Assembly (NCBI GenBank): GCA_035564115.1
Contig: DATMTN010000007.1
Span: 1 to 18,349 of the forward strand
Direction of reading: 5' to 3'
DNA length: 18,349 nucleotides
DNA from: JACMPA01 sp035564115
Lineage (GTDB): Bacteria; Patescibacteriota; Saccharimonadia; Saccharimonadales; UBA4665
In this document: positions 6,859 through 14,848 of the stretch, in pieces
Position numbering within the stretch: position 1 is the stretch's first letter
Layout: every line of letters starts with the position of its first letter
Notes under the pieces: model-generated
What the model was told of the DNA's origin: nothing
Databases searched by the model: none
Seen by the model: the letters and a program-made list of their open reading frames with translations, nothing else
Position numbers and translations under genes: made by a program

Positions 6859-7464
6859 ATGCAGATACTGCCGTCCGCCCTGAGTGATCTTATAGAAGCG
6901 CTGGGCTCCTTGCCGGGCGTTGGACCGCGTACTGCTGAACGATACGCCTACTACCTGGTACGCCAGCCAGCGCACAAGAGCCAGAAGCTCGCTGATGCGC
7001 TGCTAGGATTGCACGAAGCAATCAAATACTGTCCGAAGACGTTTGCGCTTATTGATAGTACCGCCGATCTATCGCCACTCTACACCGATCCAAGACGGGA
7101 CAAGCAAACCGTGGCTGTCGTCGCAGAGCCATTTGATATCATCGCGCTCGAGAAAACCAATCAGTTCCACGGCACCTATCATGTACTCGGGGGGTTGGTA
7201 TCACCAATTGATGGCATTGGGCCTGAGCAGTTACATGTGCGCGAGCTTATTAACCGAGTCGATGAAGACGACGTCAGTGAAGTTATCCTGGCTACCAATG
7301 CCAGTGTCGAAGGCGAATCAACCGCTCTCTACATCCAACAACAGCTCGGTGATCGGGAGGTCACAGTGACTCGTTTAGCGCGTGGATTACCGATTGGTGT
7401 TGACCTGGAATACGCGGATCAGATTACGCTGGGACGCGCGTTAGAAGGCCGGCAGGCCTTATGA
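6859..7464 (+). CDS. recR: Recombination protein RecR, zinc finger degenerate
   Basis: RecR works with RecO to load RecA at gaps. The 201 residues show the helix-hairpin-helix LPGVGPRTAERYAYYL (18-33), the Toprim domain from about 84 (VVAEPFDIIALEKT with Glu90, then GTYHVLGGL and ATNASVEGESTALYI) and the C-terminal RLARGLPIGVDLEYADQITLGRAL. The four zinc cysteines expected before DPRRD read Cys58, Thr61, Ser72 and Tyr75, so three are lost. No clear ribosome-binding site is present; translation may be coupled to ybaB. Its stop overlaps the NUDIX start by 4 bp (ATGA). Confidence 0.96.
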   Translation: MQILPSALSDLIEALGSLPGVGPRTAERYAYYLVRQPAHKSQKLADALLGLHEAIKYCPKTFALIDSTADLSPLYTDPRRDKQTVAVVAEPFDIIALEKTNQFHGTYHVLGGLVSPIDGIGPEQLHVRELINRVDEDDVSEVILATNASVEGESTALYIQQQLGDREVTVTRLARGLPIGVDLEYADQITLGRALEGRQAL

Positions 7465-7961
7465 GTATCACCTATTGTGTAGAGTGCGGTGGACTGTTGA
7501 AAGCGCAAGACGACACCGTCTACCAGTGCGTAAACGGCCATCTGTTCTACAACAATCCTAGCGCGGCCGTAGCAGTCATCTTGCTAAACGACGCCGGAGA
7601 GGTGCTTTTTGCGAAACGTGCCCGTGAACCTGCTAAAGGTAAATACGACCTCCCCGGAGGCTTTGTGGATTATGGTGAGACAGTCTATGAAGCCGTTAAA
7701 CGTGAAATGCGTGAAGAAACTAGCCTCGTTGTCGGCGAGCTGGTACTTGTGGGCTCGGCCGCAAATATATACCTGGAGAATGTCAGCACGGCCGATACTA
7801 TCGTGTTGGCCAAAGTCTGGCATGGTCAGCTCAACCCGCAAGATGATGTTGCCGCCCTAGAGTGGAAGCCATTGCATTTCATGCTTTCAGATGAGTTTGC
7901 GTGGCGGAGTCAGTATGCACCGGAATTTGAAAAGATTAAAAAAGCAGTGGAGCAAACCTAA
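7461..7961 (+). CDS. NUDIX hydrolase with N-terminal zinc-ribbon-like motif
   Basis: NUDIX enzymes cleave nucleoside diphosphates linked to another moiety, such as NADH, ADP-ribose or damaged nucleotides. The 166 residues begin with a Cys6-x2-Cys9, Cys23-x3-His27 ribbon, followed by the NUDIX box at 67-89 with the key Arg81, Glu82, Glu85 and Glu86; the conserved late Gly is Ser88. The NudC marker SQPWPFPxS is not present, so the substrate is unclear. ATG 7461 overlaps the recR stop (ATGA), implying translational coupling. It ends directly against the DHH gene with no gap. A house-cleaning role beside recR is inferred. Confidence 0.9.
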   Translation: MSITYCVECGGLLKAQDDTVYQCVNGHLFYNNPSAAVAVILLNDAGEVLFAKRAREPAKGKYDLPGGFVDYGETVYEAVKREMREETSLVVGELVLVGSAANIYLENVSTADTIVLAKVWHGQLNPQDDVAALEWKPLHFMLSDEFAWRSQYAPEFEKIKKAVEQT

Positions 7962-9005
7962 ATGGAACACGAAGAACCACAAAAAATTGCCCGAATCATC
8001 GAGCAAGCTCAGCGCATCATGGTTATGCAGGCTGACAACCCGGATGGTGACAGCTTGGCAAGTGCCTTGGCAATGGAGCAAATTCTGGGTGACCTTGGCA
8101 AGGATGTCTACCTGTACTGTGCCATCGACATGCCTGCGCACCTAAAGCACATGCCGGGCTGGGACCGTGTTAACCGTGACCTCCCGAGTCAATTTGACGC
8201 CAGCATTATCGTCGACACCAGTGCTGATAGTTTATTTGAGCTGCTCAATAAATCTGGCCAAAAAGGCTGGGTGACTGCCAAGCCGTCAATCATTATCGAT
8301 CACCACGCCGGCGAAAGCACTATGGACTGGGTGTCGGTACGCTGTTTTGTGCCGGCCGTTGCCACCGGTGAGGTTATGTATGAGCTTGCCCAGCGGCTGG
8401 ATTGGCCGCTTGCGCATACCACGTGTGAGTTTCTGGCCAGCTCTATCCTCTCCGACAGCCTCGGCCTGACGACCGATGCTACTACGGCACGCTCCATCCA
8501 CATTGTCGCCGAATTAGTTGAACGTGGTGTAAGCATCGCTGAACTCGAAAATCGTCGCCGCGAAACCTTCCGCAAAGCACCACGTATCCTCAGTTACAAA
8601 GCTGACCTCCTCAAACGCATTCAGTATTCGGTCGATGGCCGCGTGGCAACTGTCGACATCCCCTGGGAAGAGATCGAAGCCTACAGCCAGGAGTACAACC
8701 CATCTGTTTTGGTTCTAGACGAGATGCGTCTGGTTGAAGGCGTCGATATTGCCGTTGCCTTCAAAATCTACAAGGATAACCGCTACACCGCCAAGATTCG
8801 CGCCAACTACGGTAGTCCGATTGGCAAAGCCCTCGCTGAGCACTTTGGCGGCGGCGGCCACCCCTACGCCAGCGGTTTCAAAGTCCAAGATGGGCGGCCA
8901 TTTAACGAGATAAAATCGGAATGTATTGCCTACGCCCAAGAACTACTGGATAATTTAGGCAAGGACTCCTCTGATGAAACTCTACAACACACTTACTCGA
9001 TCTAA
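7962..9005 (+). CDS. DHH/DHHA1 phosphoesterase, NrnA-like
   Basis: This family includes NrnA nanoRNase/pAp phosphatases and cyclic-dinucleotide phosphodiesterases. The 347 residues show motif I as NPDGD (26-30), motif II IIVDTSADS (Asp85), the DHH motif at 113-115, a further metal-site Asp165 in SDSLG, and the DHHA1 signature GGGGHPYASG (296-305). The motif I histidine, normally two residues before Asn26, is Ala24, so one metal ligand is apparently missing. GGAG at 7949-7952, 9 nt upstream, supports ATG 7962, which abuts the NUDIX stop. The 3' end overlaps cysS by 32 bp in another frame. The exact substrate (nanoRNA, pAp or c-di-AMP breakdown product) cannot be told from sequence. Confidence 0.9.
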   Translation: MEHEEPQKIARIIEQAQRIMVMQADNPDGDSLASALAMEQILGDLGKDVYLYCAIDMPAHLKHMPGWDRVNRDLPSQFDASIIVDTSADSLFELLNKSGQKGWVTAKPSIIIDHHAGESTMDWVSVRCFVPAVATGEVMYELAQRLDWPLAHTTCEFLASSILSDSLGLTTDATTARSIHIVAELVERGVSIAELENRRRETFRKAPRILSYKADLLKRIQYSVDGRVATVDIPWEEIEAYSQEYNPSVLVLDEMRLVEGVDIAVAFKIYKDNRYTAKIRANYGSPIGKALAEHFGGGGHPYASGFKVQDGRPFNEIKSECIAYAQELLDNLGKDSSDETLQHTYSI

Positions 9006-10371
9006 CGAAACACTCACCCCGCTCGAGAGTGGGCAGGTGACTATCTATACATGCGGCCCAACGGTGTACGACTATGCCCACATTGGCCACTGGTTCACCT
9101 ACGTTCGTTGGGACATGCTGATACGCGTTCTAAAGGCCAGTGGCCTGAACCCAAAATGGGTCATGAACATTACCGATGTTGGTCATTTGGTAAGTGATGC
9201 CGATGATGGTGAGGATAAGCTCGAAAAGGGCGCTCGCCGAGAGGGTAAGACTGCCTGGGAAGTGGCCGAATTCTATACGAAGGATTTCCTAGAGGGCATG
9301 CAGCTCCTCCGCATTACCCAGCCAGATCTTTTGACTAAGGCAACCGAACATATTGCGGAGCAAATTGAACTCATCCAGACACTCGAGCGCAAGGGATATG
9401 CCTATGTGATTGACGACGGCGTTTACTACGATACCAGCAAGTTCGAGGGCTATGCTACTTTTGCTCGGCTTGATCTTGATGATCTGCAGGCCGGGGCTCG
9501 GGTTGAATATAACAAACAGAAGCGAAATGCTAGTGACTTTGCACTCTGGAAGTTCAGCCCGGCTGATCACCAGCGGGACATGGAGTGGGACAGCCCGTGG
9601 GGCAAGGGTTTCCCGGGCTGGCATATTGAGTGTTCAGCAATGGCTATGAAATACCTCGGTGAGACCATAGATATTCATGCCGGTGGCATCGACCATATTC
9701 CAGTGCATCACACCAATGAAATCGCTCAATCAGAGGCCGCCACTGGTAAACGCTTCGCCAATGTCTGGCTGCATAGCAATCACGTAATGGTTGAAGGTGA
9801 GAAAATATCGAAATCACTTGGTAACGGCGTACGGATCCAGGAATTAATTGAAAAGGGTGTTTCGCCCGAGGCCGTTCGCTTGCATATTCTAGAGAGTAAT
9901 TATAAGAGCCAGAGCAAGTTCAGTATGGAAGGGCTGGAGTCTGCGACGAACCGTCTGCAGGGCTACCGAGCCATGGCGGCGCGTGCCTGGCAACCAATCC
10001 AAACAGGCGGCATAGGCCCAGAGCAGTTTGAAGCGGCCCAGACAGCCATCTTAGAAGCCCTGCAGGACGATTTGAACACCCCGCAGGCCCTTGCGGAGCT
10101 CAGCGCACTAGAAGCGGCTATTGACGCCGGTGGTATTAACGCCGCCAGTCAAGAGGCCTTCAGCAGCTTCTTAGCGTGGCTCGAGGCGACCCTAGGTGTC
10201 CAGTTGGTGGTAGATGACCTAAACCATGCCCAAAAAGCACTCTTAGCTGAGCGTCAAGCGGCGCGAACAACCCAGGACTGGACTAAGTCCGATGAAGTCC
10301 GTGATGCACTCACCGCTGAGGGGATCGGCGTTCGTGATACTGCTGACGGCGCTATCTGGTACTGGCTGTAG
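8974..10371 (+). CDS. cysS: Cysteine--tRNA ligase
   Basis: The enzyme charges tRNA-Cys. The 465-residue length is normal. The start MKLYNTLTR matches the family, and AAGGA at 8961-8965 lies 8 nt upstream, so the 32-bp overlap with the DHH gene is real. Motifs are HIGH (36-39) and KISKS (277-281). The zinc ligands are all present: Cys27, Cys220, His245 and Glu249, with the spacing known from E. coli CysS. Retention here contrasts with the lost zinc sites of DnaX and RecR, as expected because this zinc selects cysteine. It is last in the ybaB operon and converges on the next gene with only 6 bases between stops and no terminator. Confidence 0.98.
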   Translation: MKLYNTLTRSNETLTPLESGQVTIYTCGPTVYDYAHIGHWFTYVRWDMLIRVLKASGLNPKWVMNITDVGHLVSDADDGEDKLEKGARREGKTAWEVAEFYTKDFLEGMQLLRITQPDLLTKATEHIAEQIELIQTLERKGYAYVIDDGVYYDTSKFEGYATFARLDLDDLQAGARVEYNKQKRNASDFALWKFSPADHQRDMEWDSPWGKGFPGWHIECSAMAMKYLGETIDIHAGGIDHIPVHHTNEIAQSEAATGKRFANVWLHSNHVMVEGEKISKSLGNGVRIQELIEKGVSPEAVRLHILESNYKSQSKFSMEGLESATNRLQGYRAMAARAWQPIQTGGIGPEQFEAAQTAILEALQDDLNTPQALAELSALEAAIDAGGINAASQEAFSSFLAWLEATLGVQLVVDDLNHAQKALLAERQAARTTQDWTKSDEVRDALTAEGIGVRDTADGAIWYWL

Positions 10372-10377
10372 TCCGGC

Positions 10378-11499
10378 TTATTTAGCTGGCGCGATAACTT
10401 TTTCGAGTTCGGCTTCACTCAGAAGCTTATGTTCCTCGAGCCAGTAGAGGGCAAGTATTCGAATACAACCCATGACTGGAATGGCAACCAGACCACCGAG
10501 TAGACCATTGAAGCTGACACCGACTACGACCGAGACGAAAACGAGTAGCGGTGAGAGATTGGTCGAGTTAGCCTGAATGCGTGGCTGAATGGCATAGTTC
10601 TCGATCTGTTGGTACAGAATGTAGTAGGCCAAGATGATAATGGCGGCTGTCGGTGAATGGAAGAGCGCAACGGTCGTGACGATAATGGCCCCGATGGTAT
10701 GTCCCACCATGGGTATCAGGCCACATATGAAGATAATGACAATCAGGGCCACGGGATAGTTAATGCCGAGGATAAACAGGGCGGGTGAGATAAGCAAAGC
10801 TGCCAGAGCCGCGAGGGTCACCTGTCCGTTGACGTAGCCTTTGATCACGCGGTACATGTCCGCCAAGATCTGCTCGTAGTCCTCATGCAAATCCTTCCGG
10901 ATCAAACGTTTCGAAAACCCTATCCAGTACGGTCCCTCGACTAACATCATAAACGTCATAGCCAGAATAGTAAGCATCGCAAAGATGCTGCTACCCACAT
11001 GGGTGGCAGACTTCAGGGCAGTACCGCTGACATTCTTCAAGCGATCAGAAAGCTGGCTCGAAAACTTATTCACCTCATCTTGTAAATGGTAGCGTTGCAC
11101 GAACTTCCCGATGCCACTGTTACCGCTGCGGGCACTCTGAACCAGCTTCGGCGCGTTATTGATGAATGTCTGGGTCTGGCGCACCAGTGGCGGCACGAGG
11201 CTCGACAGAAAGGCGCCGAGTAGAATAATGACAATCAAGAATGATATAGAGGTAGCGAGGGCGCGATTACCCTTCTTCTTGCCAGGAATGTGATCGGCAA
11301 TCCAGTGCACCGGCGAGTTTAGTGCCAGGGCCAAAAAGACAGCGATAAAGATAAGGACTAGGGCGTGAGCCGCTTTGTGCACGGCAGCTAGGAGCGTAAC
11401 CGTACCGATGATAAGCACCAGGACTCGAATAAAAGTTGGCGTAGTGACGGTGAGAGCGATTTCTTCTTTGGTTTTGTTTCGAGAGGATAGGCTAAACAT
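10378..11499 (-). CDS. AI-2E transporter (PerM/TqsA) family membrane protein
   Basis: Members export or permeate small molecules; autoinducer-2 export is shown for few, so the family name should not be read as a function. The 373 residues show about eight hydrophobic segments, a large soluble loop (about 110-170) and the family signatures GLIPMVGHTIGA and LYQQIENYAIQPRI followed by LSPLLVFVSVVVG. The C-terminus is charged (LEEHKLLSEAELEK). ATG 11499 is supported by an extended -10 box 7 nt away. It lies downstream of two glycosyltransferases on the same strand, so an envelope-precursor transport role is possible but unproven. Confidence 0.9.
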   Translation of the reverse strand: MFSLSSRNKTKEEIALTVTTPTFIRVLVLIIGTVTLLAAVHKAAHALVLIFIAVFLALALNSPVHWIADHIPGKKKGNRALATSISFLIVIILLGAFLSSLVPPLVRQTQTFINNAPKLVQSARSGNSGIGKFVQRYHLQDEVNKFSSQLSDRLKNVSGTALKSATHVGSSIFAMLTILAMTFMMLVEGPYWIGFSKRLIRKDLHEDYEQILADMYRVIKGYVNGQVTLAALAALLISPALFILGINYPVALIVIIFICGLIPMVGHTIGAIIVTTVALFHSPTAAIIILAYYILYQQIENYAIQPRIQANSTNLSPLLVFVSVVVGVSFNGLLGGLVAIPVMGCIRILALYWLEEHKLLSEAELEKVIAPAK

Positions 11500-11506
11500 G
11501 ACTAGT

Positions 11507-11515
11507 ATTATGGCA
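11507..11515 (-). promoter_or_regulatory. Extended -10 for the AI-2E family gene, leaderless spacing
   Basis: On the minus strand this reads TGC-CATAAT with 7 nt to ATG 11499, placing the transcription start at or next to the start codon. There is no Shine-Dalgarno. Confidence 0.6.
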
Positions 11516-11534
11516 GGTTAGCGAAAGAAGGCAA

Positions 11535-12668
11535 CTAGTGTTTGGCCGTCTGAGCCTGAGCAGCGATAGCGTGCTGATAGATTTTGAGCCACTCCTGGCC
11601 AATGAGCGTGACATCATACTGTTTAATCGCAGCCTGTTGGCTGGCATGAATCGTTGCTCGCAGCTGGGAATTATTGATCAACTCCTCGAGGTAGGTCGTG
11701 AATGCTGGGGTATCAGTTGGGTCAAAAAGCGTCTCGGGCCACGCACCAAGCACGCTCGCGTAGCCGGGGTTATTGCCGCCCACTACTACTCCCGCGCCAG
11801 CGGCCATTGGTTCAAGTAGGCTGATGCCGAAGCTCTCCCCAGAAATCGATGGGAAAATAGCGATATCAGCCTGGGCCAAGTAGCTCGGTTTAGCTGCTTC
11901 GCTAATGAAGCCGTCCATACTAATGATGTCCTGTAAGTGGTGTGTCTCGATAAGTCGTGCCAGCACATCGAGTTGCTCTCCGCGCCCCCCCAGGTGGACC
12001 TGTATCTTGGACTTGGTAGCCGTAGATAGGCCGGCAATGGCCTGAACAAGCTGCAGGGCACCTTTACGAGCCACGAGGCGGCCCAAAAAGACTACCTGTA
12101 AGCGATCACTGCGTTGTGCCGGCTTGGTAGTTTGGAAAGCAGCGACATTCACAGGGTGCGGTAAGGTGCCGGTAGGGAGGTGCATGCTCCAGGTCGCAAA
12201 CGCGGCTGCAGCGGATGTGCCCGCATATAGCGCATTGAACCGTCGTAAGCTGGAGCGCAACCACAGCCCGAGCAGACGAGTGCCATACCGAGCGACAAAG
12301 CCGTAGGGCAGCACATGGAAGGTTCCGACTACACCAACTATTGGCGAGGCGGCCTTGATGGCTTTTGCCCCCATGAACGGACTATAGGGAACGTGGACGT
12401 GGAGGATGTCTGGCTGGATTTCATCAAGCAGCGTTTTGAGCTTAGCTTGTGAAGTCGGGAGGGGAATAGTCAGGCGGTTACCGTTGAACTTAACAGGGAT
12501 GTTTCGGGCGGCAACGTGGACATTGGGTATGTCCGTGCGCTTGGTTTCACCAACAATGTAATGAACTTCGTGTCCCTGCTTGGTGAGCCAATTATTGAGC
12601 GTTAGGATGCACTGTTGGACGCCATCGGGCTTGTCGAGCCCGTCATCGAATACGACGGCGATCTTCAT
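11535..12668 (-). CDS. GT4-family glycosyltransferase
   Basis: This cytosolic GT-B enzyme probably moves a nucleotide-activated sugar onto a lipid or glycan acceptor. The 377 residues show the N-terminal Rossmann half (MKIAVVFDD, PDGVQQ, DILHVHVP, GTFH with His118) and the C-terminal half with VFLGRLVARKG (Arg197, Lys202) and the E-x7-E motif Glu278/Glu286 in ESFGISLLEPMAAG. These residues match the PimA layout. ATG 12668 overlaps the stop of the upstream glycosyltransferase by 4 bp (ATGA), showing coupling. The two proteins share key-residue positions and NPGYASVL, so they are likely tandem paralogs. Donor and acceptor are unknown. Confidence 0.92.
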   Translation of the reverse strand: MKIAVVFDDGLDKPDGVQQCILTLNNWLTKQGHEVHYIVGETKRTDIPNVHVAARNIPVKFNGNRLTIPLPTSQAKLKTLLDEIQPDILHVHVPYSPFMGAKAIKAASPIVGVVGTFHVLPYGFVARYGTRLLGLWLRSSLRRFNALYAGTSAAAAFATWSMHLPTGTLPHPVNVAAFQTTKPAQRSDRLQVVFLGRLVARKGALQLVQAIAGLSTATKSKIQVHLGGRGEQLDVLARLIETHHLQDIISMDGFISEAAKPSYLAQADIAIFPSISGESFGISLLEPMAAGAGVVVGGNNPGYASVLGAWPETLFDPTDTPAFTTYLEELINNSQLRATIHASQQAAIKQYDVTLIGQEWLKIYQHAIAAQAQTAKH

Positions 12669-13789
12669 TTTTTACGGTGATCTTTGATTGCCTGTTCGTA
12701 GAGAGCTTCGTACTTATCCACGACGTGCTTGTAATCGAACTGCTTTACGTGTTCCTTTGACCACTCAGACCAGAATTTACGCAGTCCTGGGTCCTGGAGG
12801 TGGAGGGTAAGGCGGCGAGCAAAATCAACTTCATCGTAGGGGTTAACGAGGCCGAGTGCACCGCGACCGGTCAGCACACTGGCGTAGCCCGGGTTAGCGC
12901 CGGCTACCACGGGTGCACCGCAGGCTAACGCTTCGATGAGTACGATACCAAACGCTTCGCCATAAATAGCCGGTGCGCAGAAGACATCCACCGATTGCAT
13001 GAGCTTAATTTTTTCCTCATCACTGATAAAACCACGGAATTCAATGTTTTGAATTCCTAGTTCCGTTGCTAGCAGTTCGAGTTTCTTGCGGTCAGGGCCA
13101 TCCCCGCCGATTATCAAATGGGCATCGGGGACTTGACGCTCTACCAGGGCAAAAGCACGAATCAGGTATTTGACCCCTTTACGCTTCTCGAGACGACCGA
13201 CGTAGAAAATTGTCGGTGAAGCTAGCTTGGGATGGACTTTTGGCTTGTATTTCTTGAGATCGACACCGTTAGTCACGAAATGAATCTCTTGATTGGTTAG
13301 TTGCCGGATATACTCCGAAGATGGTTCAGACACGGTGGTCATAACGTCAATATATTTCAGAATCGACTTTGTGTAGGGTGTAATGACTCGTTCAATCGTC
13401 TTGCTCATAACCGTATCTGGCAGTTTGGCGTGGAAGGTCGCGACATTGACCGTGTTACTGCGCGAAAGAATCTGACGACTAATAATGGGAATCCAGGGTT
13501 CGTGAAAGTGGAGTATGTCGAACTTCTGCTCGGCGAGGACATCGTGAATCTTATCAGGATCACCGCTGGCCGACACCTGAATAACCGTGGCAGTCGGTGA
13601 CTTCAAGTCGGTAGAACCACCCACAAATAGCACGCCTTCTGGAGCTTCGCCCACGTAACCCCGAGGCTGCGGTGTAATAACCAAAGCTTCATGTCCACGA
13701 GTAAGTAGCTCGGCCTGGATAGACAGAATATACTCACGGACACCACCGCCCTTGAATATGTCGTAGGGTAGGACAATACCTATCTTCAT
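12665..13789 (-). CDS. PimA-like GT4 glycosyltransferase
   Basis: The 374-residue GT-B protein resembles phosphatidylinositol mannosyltransferase PimA in its opening (MKIGIVLPYD then GGVREYILSIQAELLTRGHE), in DILHFHEPWIP, in ATFHA (His120) and in VGRLEKRKG (Arg199, Lys204). Its E-x7-E motif (Glu278/Glu286) lies in EAFGIVLIEALACGAPVVAG. No membrane span is seen; PimA-like enzymes act on the inner membrane face. It starts the minus-strand pair, with a TATAAT promoter just upstream and no Shine-Dalgarno in the roughly 9-nt predicted leader. A glycolipid or anchor-synthesis role is inferred; whether the acceptor is phosphatidylinositol cannot be told. Confidence 0.93.
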   Translation of the reverse strand: MKIGIVLPYDIFKGGGVREYILSIQAELLTRGHEALVITPQPRGYVGEAPEGVLFVGGSTDLKSPTATVIQVSASGDPDKIHDVLAEQKFDILHFHEPWIPIISRQILSRSNTVNVATFHAKLPDTVMSKTIERVITPYTKSILKYIDVMTTVSEPSSEYIRQLTNQEIHFVTNGVDLKKYKPKVHPKLASPTIFYVGRLEKRKGVKYLIRAFALVERQVPDAHLIIGGDGPDRKKLELLATELGIQNIEFRGFISDEEKIKLMQSVDVFCAPAIYGEAFGIVLIEALACGAPVVAGANPGYASVLTGRGALGLVNPYDEVDFARRLTLHLQDPGLRKFWSEWSKEHVKQFDYKHVVDKYEALYEQAIKDHRKK

Positions 13790-13804
13790 AATTTGTTACG
13801 TATG

Positions 13805-13813
13805 ATTATACCA
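13805..13813 (-). promoter_or_regulatory. Extended -10 for the glycosyltransferase pair
   Basis: On the minus strand this reads TGG-TATAAT, a perfect extended -10. The predicted start near 13798 gives a leader of about 9 nt with no Shine-Dalgarno before ATG 13789. Confidence 0.65.
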
Positions 13814-13817
13814 AACT

Positions 13818-14831
13818 CTACTTGGAAGAACGCCTGGTTAGTTCACGTATCAAAGATTTGGGGATAAATGCGGCTGATTCCTCTTCGGTGGCAATCACAC
13901 TTGGAGCATGCCTATCGGCACCATTTCGTACTTCGTGGAAGTCGGTAAAAATGACTCGCATATGCTGCTCGACCATATGATGATTAAAGTATTGGTCAAC
14001 ATCTGCGCCGACATGCCAGACAGGTAAGTTTACTTGCTTCTGACAATTGTCGATTGTCAGCATTTCCCGGGTGGTGTACCAGTGTGTACGAACATCATTG
14101 GCATGCCAGAGGACGACCTCCATATCCATCATTCGCTTCGAAGTTTCAGCATCGACACCCGCGAATTTCTCCTTGGCATTGAAGGTTTTGGCGTAGACTT
14201 TGTGGAGCACCCAGGGGTCAAGTAGGGTATAGCGAACGATTGTAGGCATTGGTCGGTGCGTTAGTAGCCCTGTCGCAAAGGCAAACAAGCGGCGTTGTGC
14301 GGGCGTGTAGACGAAGTCATCGTAATGGGAGAAGCCGACGGCGCTCACCAGGAACTCGACCCGTTTGGTAAGTTCAGGGTAACGCTGTAGCATACGTGTC
14401 GCCACCAGGAAGCCATACGAGAGGCCAATAATAGTAAACTTACGGTTCTTGTACCGCCACTTCACAAAGCTGGCCATGTAGTCGGCCATGGCGTCCATAT
14501 CAGGCACTTTGCCGATTTTGTACAGGCTCTCCATCCCGCCGAAGCCTGGTAAATCGGGCATTGTTACCGCCCCATAACGATTAAAGCTCTTGGCAAAGCC
14601 CCACCAACGCTCGAGGGTCGAGTGGTGACCATAAATAATGAGTATCTCACGCTGTGAACCACGTTTCTTTGCCGGCAGATGTAACATCCTGCCTTCCAGG
14701 CCGTTGATGTTCAGCGGCCCGATAAACTTAGCCGCAGCTTCAATATTGTCTTCCATGCAGGGACGCCCTAAATTACTTGCTTTGCTTCGGTACGACTGTA
14801 CCGTAAATCCCGGTTTTGAACAAGCCGTCAT
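13818..14831 (-). CDS. Alpha/beta hydrolase
   Basis: A serine hydrolase fold of 337 residues. It shows the oxyanion region IIYGHHSTLERWWG (65-78), MPDLPGFGG, the nucleophile elbow GLSYG with Ser138, an acidic residue in GADVDQYFN (Asp277 or Asp279) and His308 in ADRHAP. The substrate (lipid, ester or cell-wall product) is unknown; no signal peptide is seen. Two starts are possible: ATG 14831, only 17 bp from the divergent VanY gene and with a minus-strand TAGTAT 5 nt upstream, or ATG 14756 (MEDNIEAAAKF) with a weak AGGG site. The first 25 residues are not obviously conserved, so the shorter form is plausible. Confidence 0.85.
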   Translation of the reverse strand: MTACSKPGFTVQSYRSKASNLGRPCMEDNIEAAAKFIGPLNINGLEGRMLHLPAKKRGSQREILIIYGHHSTLERWWGFAKSFNRYGAVTMPDLPGFGGMESLYKIGKVPDMDAMADYMASFVKWRYKNRKFTIIGLSYGFLVATRMLQRYPELTKRVEFLVSAVGFSHYDDFVYTPAQRRLFAFATGLLTHRPMPTIVRYTLLDPWVLHKVYAKTFNAKEKFAGVDAETSKRMMDMEVVLWHANDVRTHWYTTREMLTIDNCQKQVNLPVWHVGADVDQYFNHHMVEQHMRVIFTDFHEVRNGADRHAPSVIATEEESAAFIPKSLIRELTRRSSK

Positions 14832-14835
14832 AGGA

Positions 14836-14842
14836 TATACTA
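14836..14842. promoter_or_regulatory. Symmetric divergent -10 between the hydrolase and VanY genes
   Basis: TATACTA reads as TATACT on the plus strand (7 nt before ATG 14849) and TAGTAT on the minus strand (5 nt before ATG 14831). One element could start both genes as leaderless messages. No good -35 box is seen either way. Confidence 0.5.
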
Positions 14843-14848
14843 GGAGAG

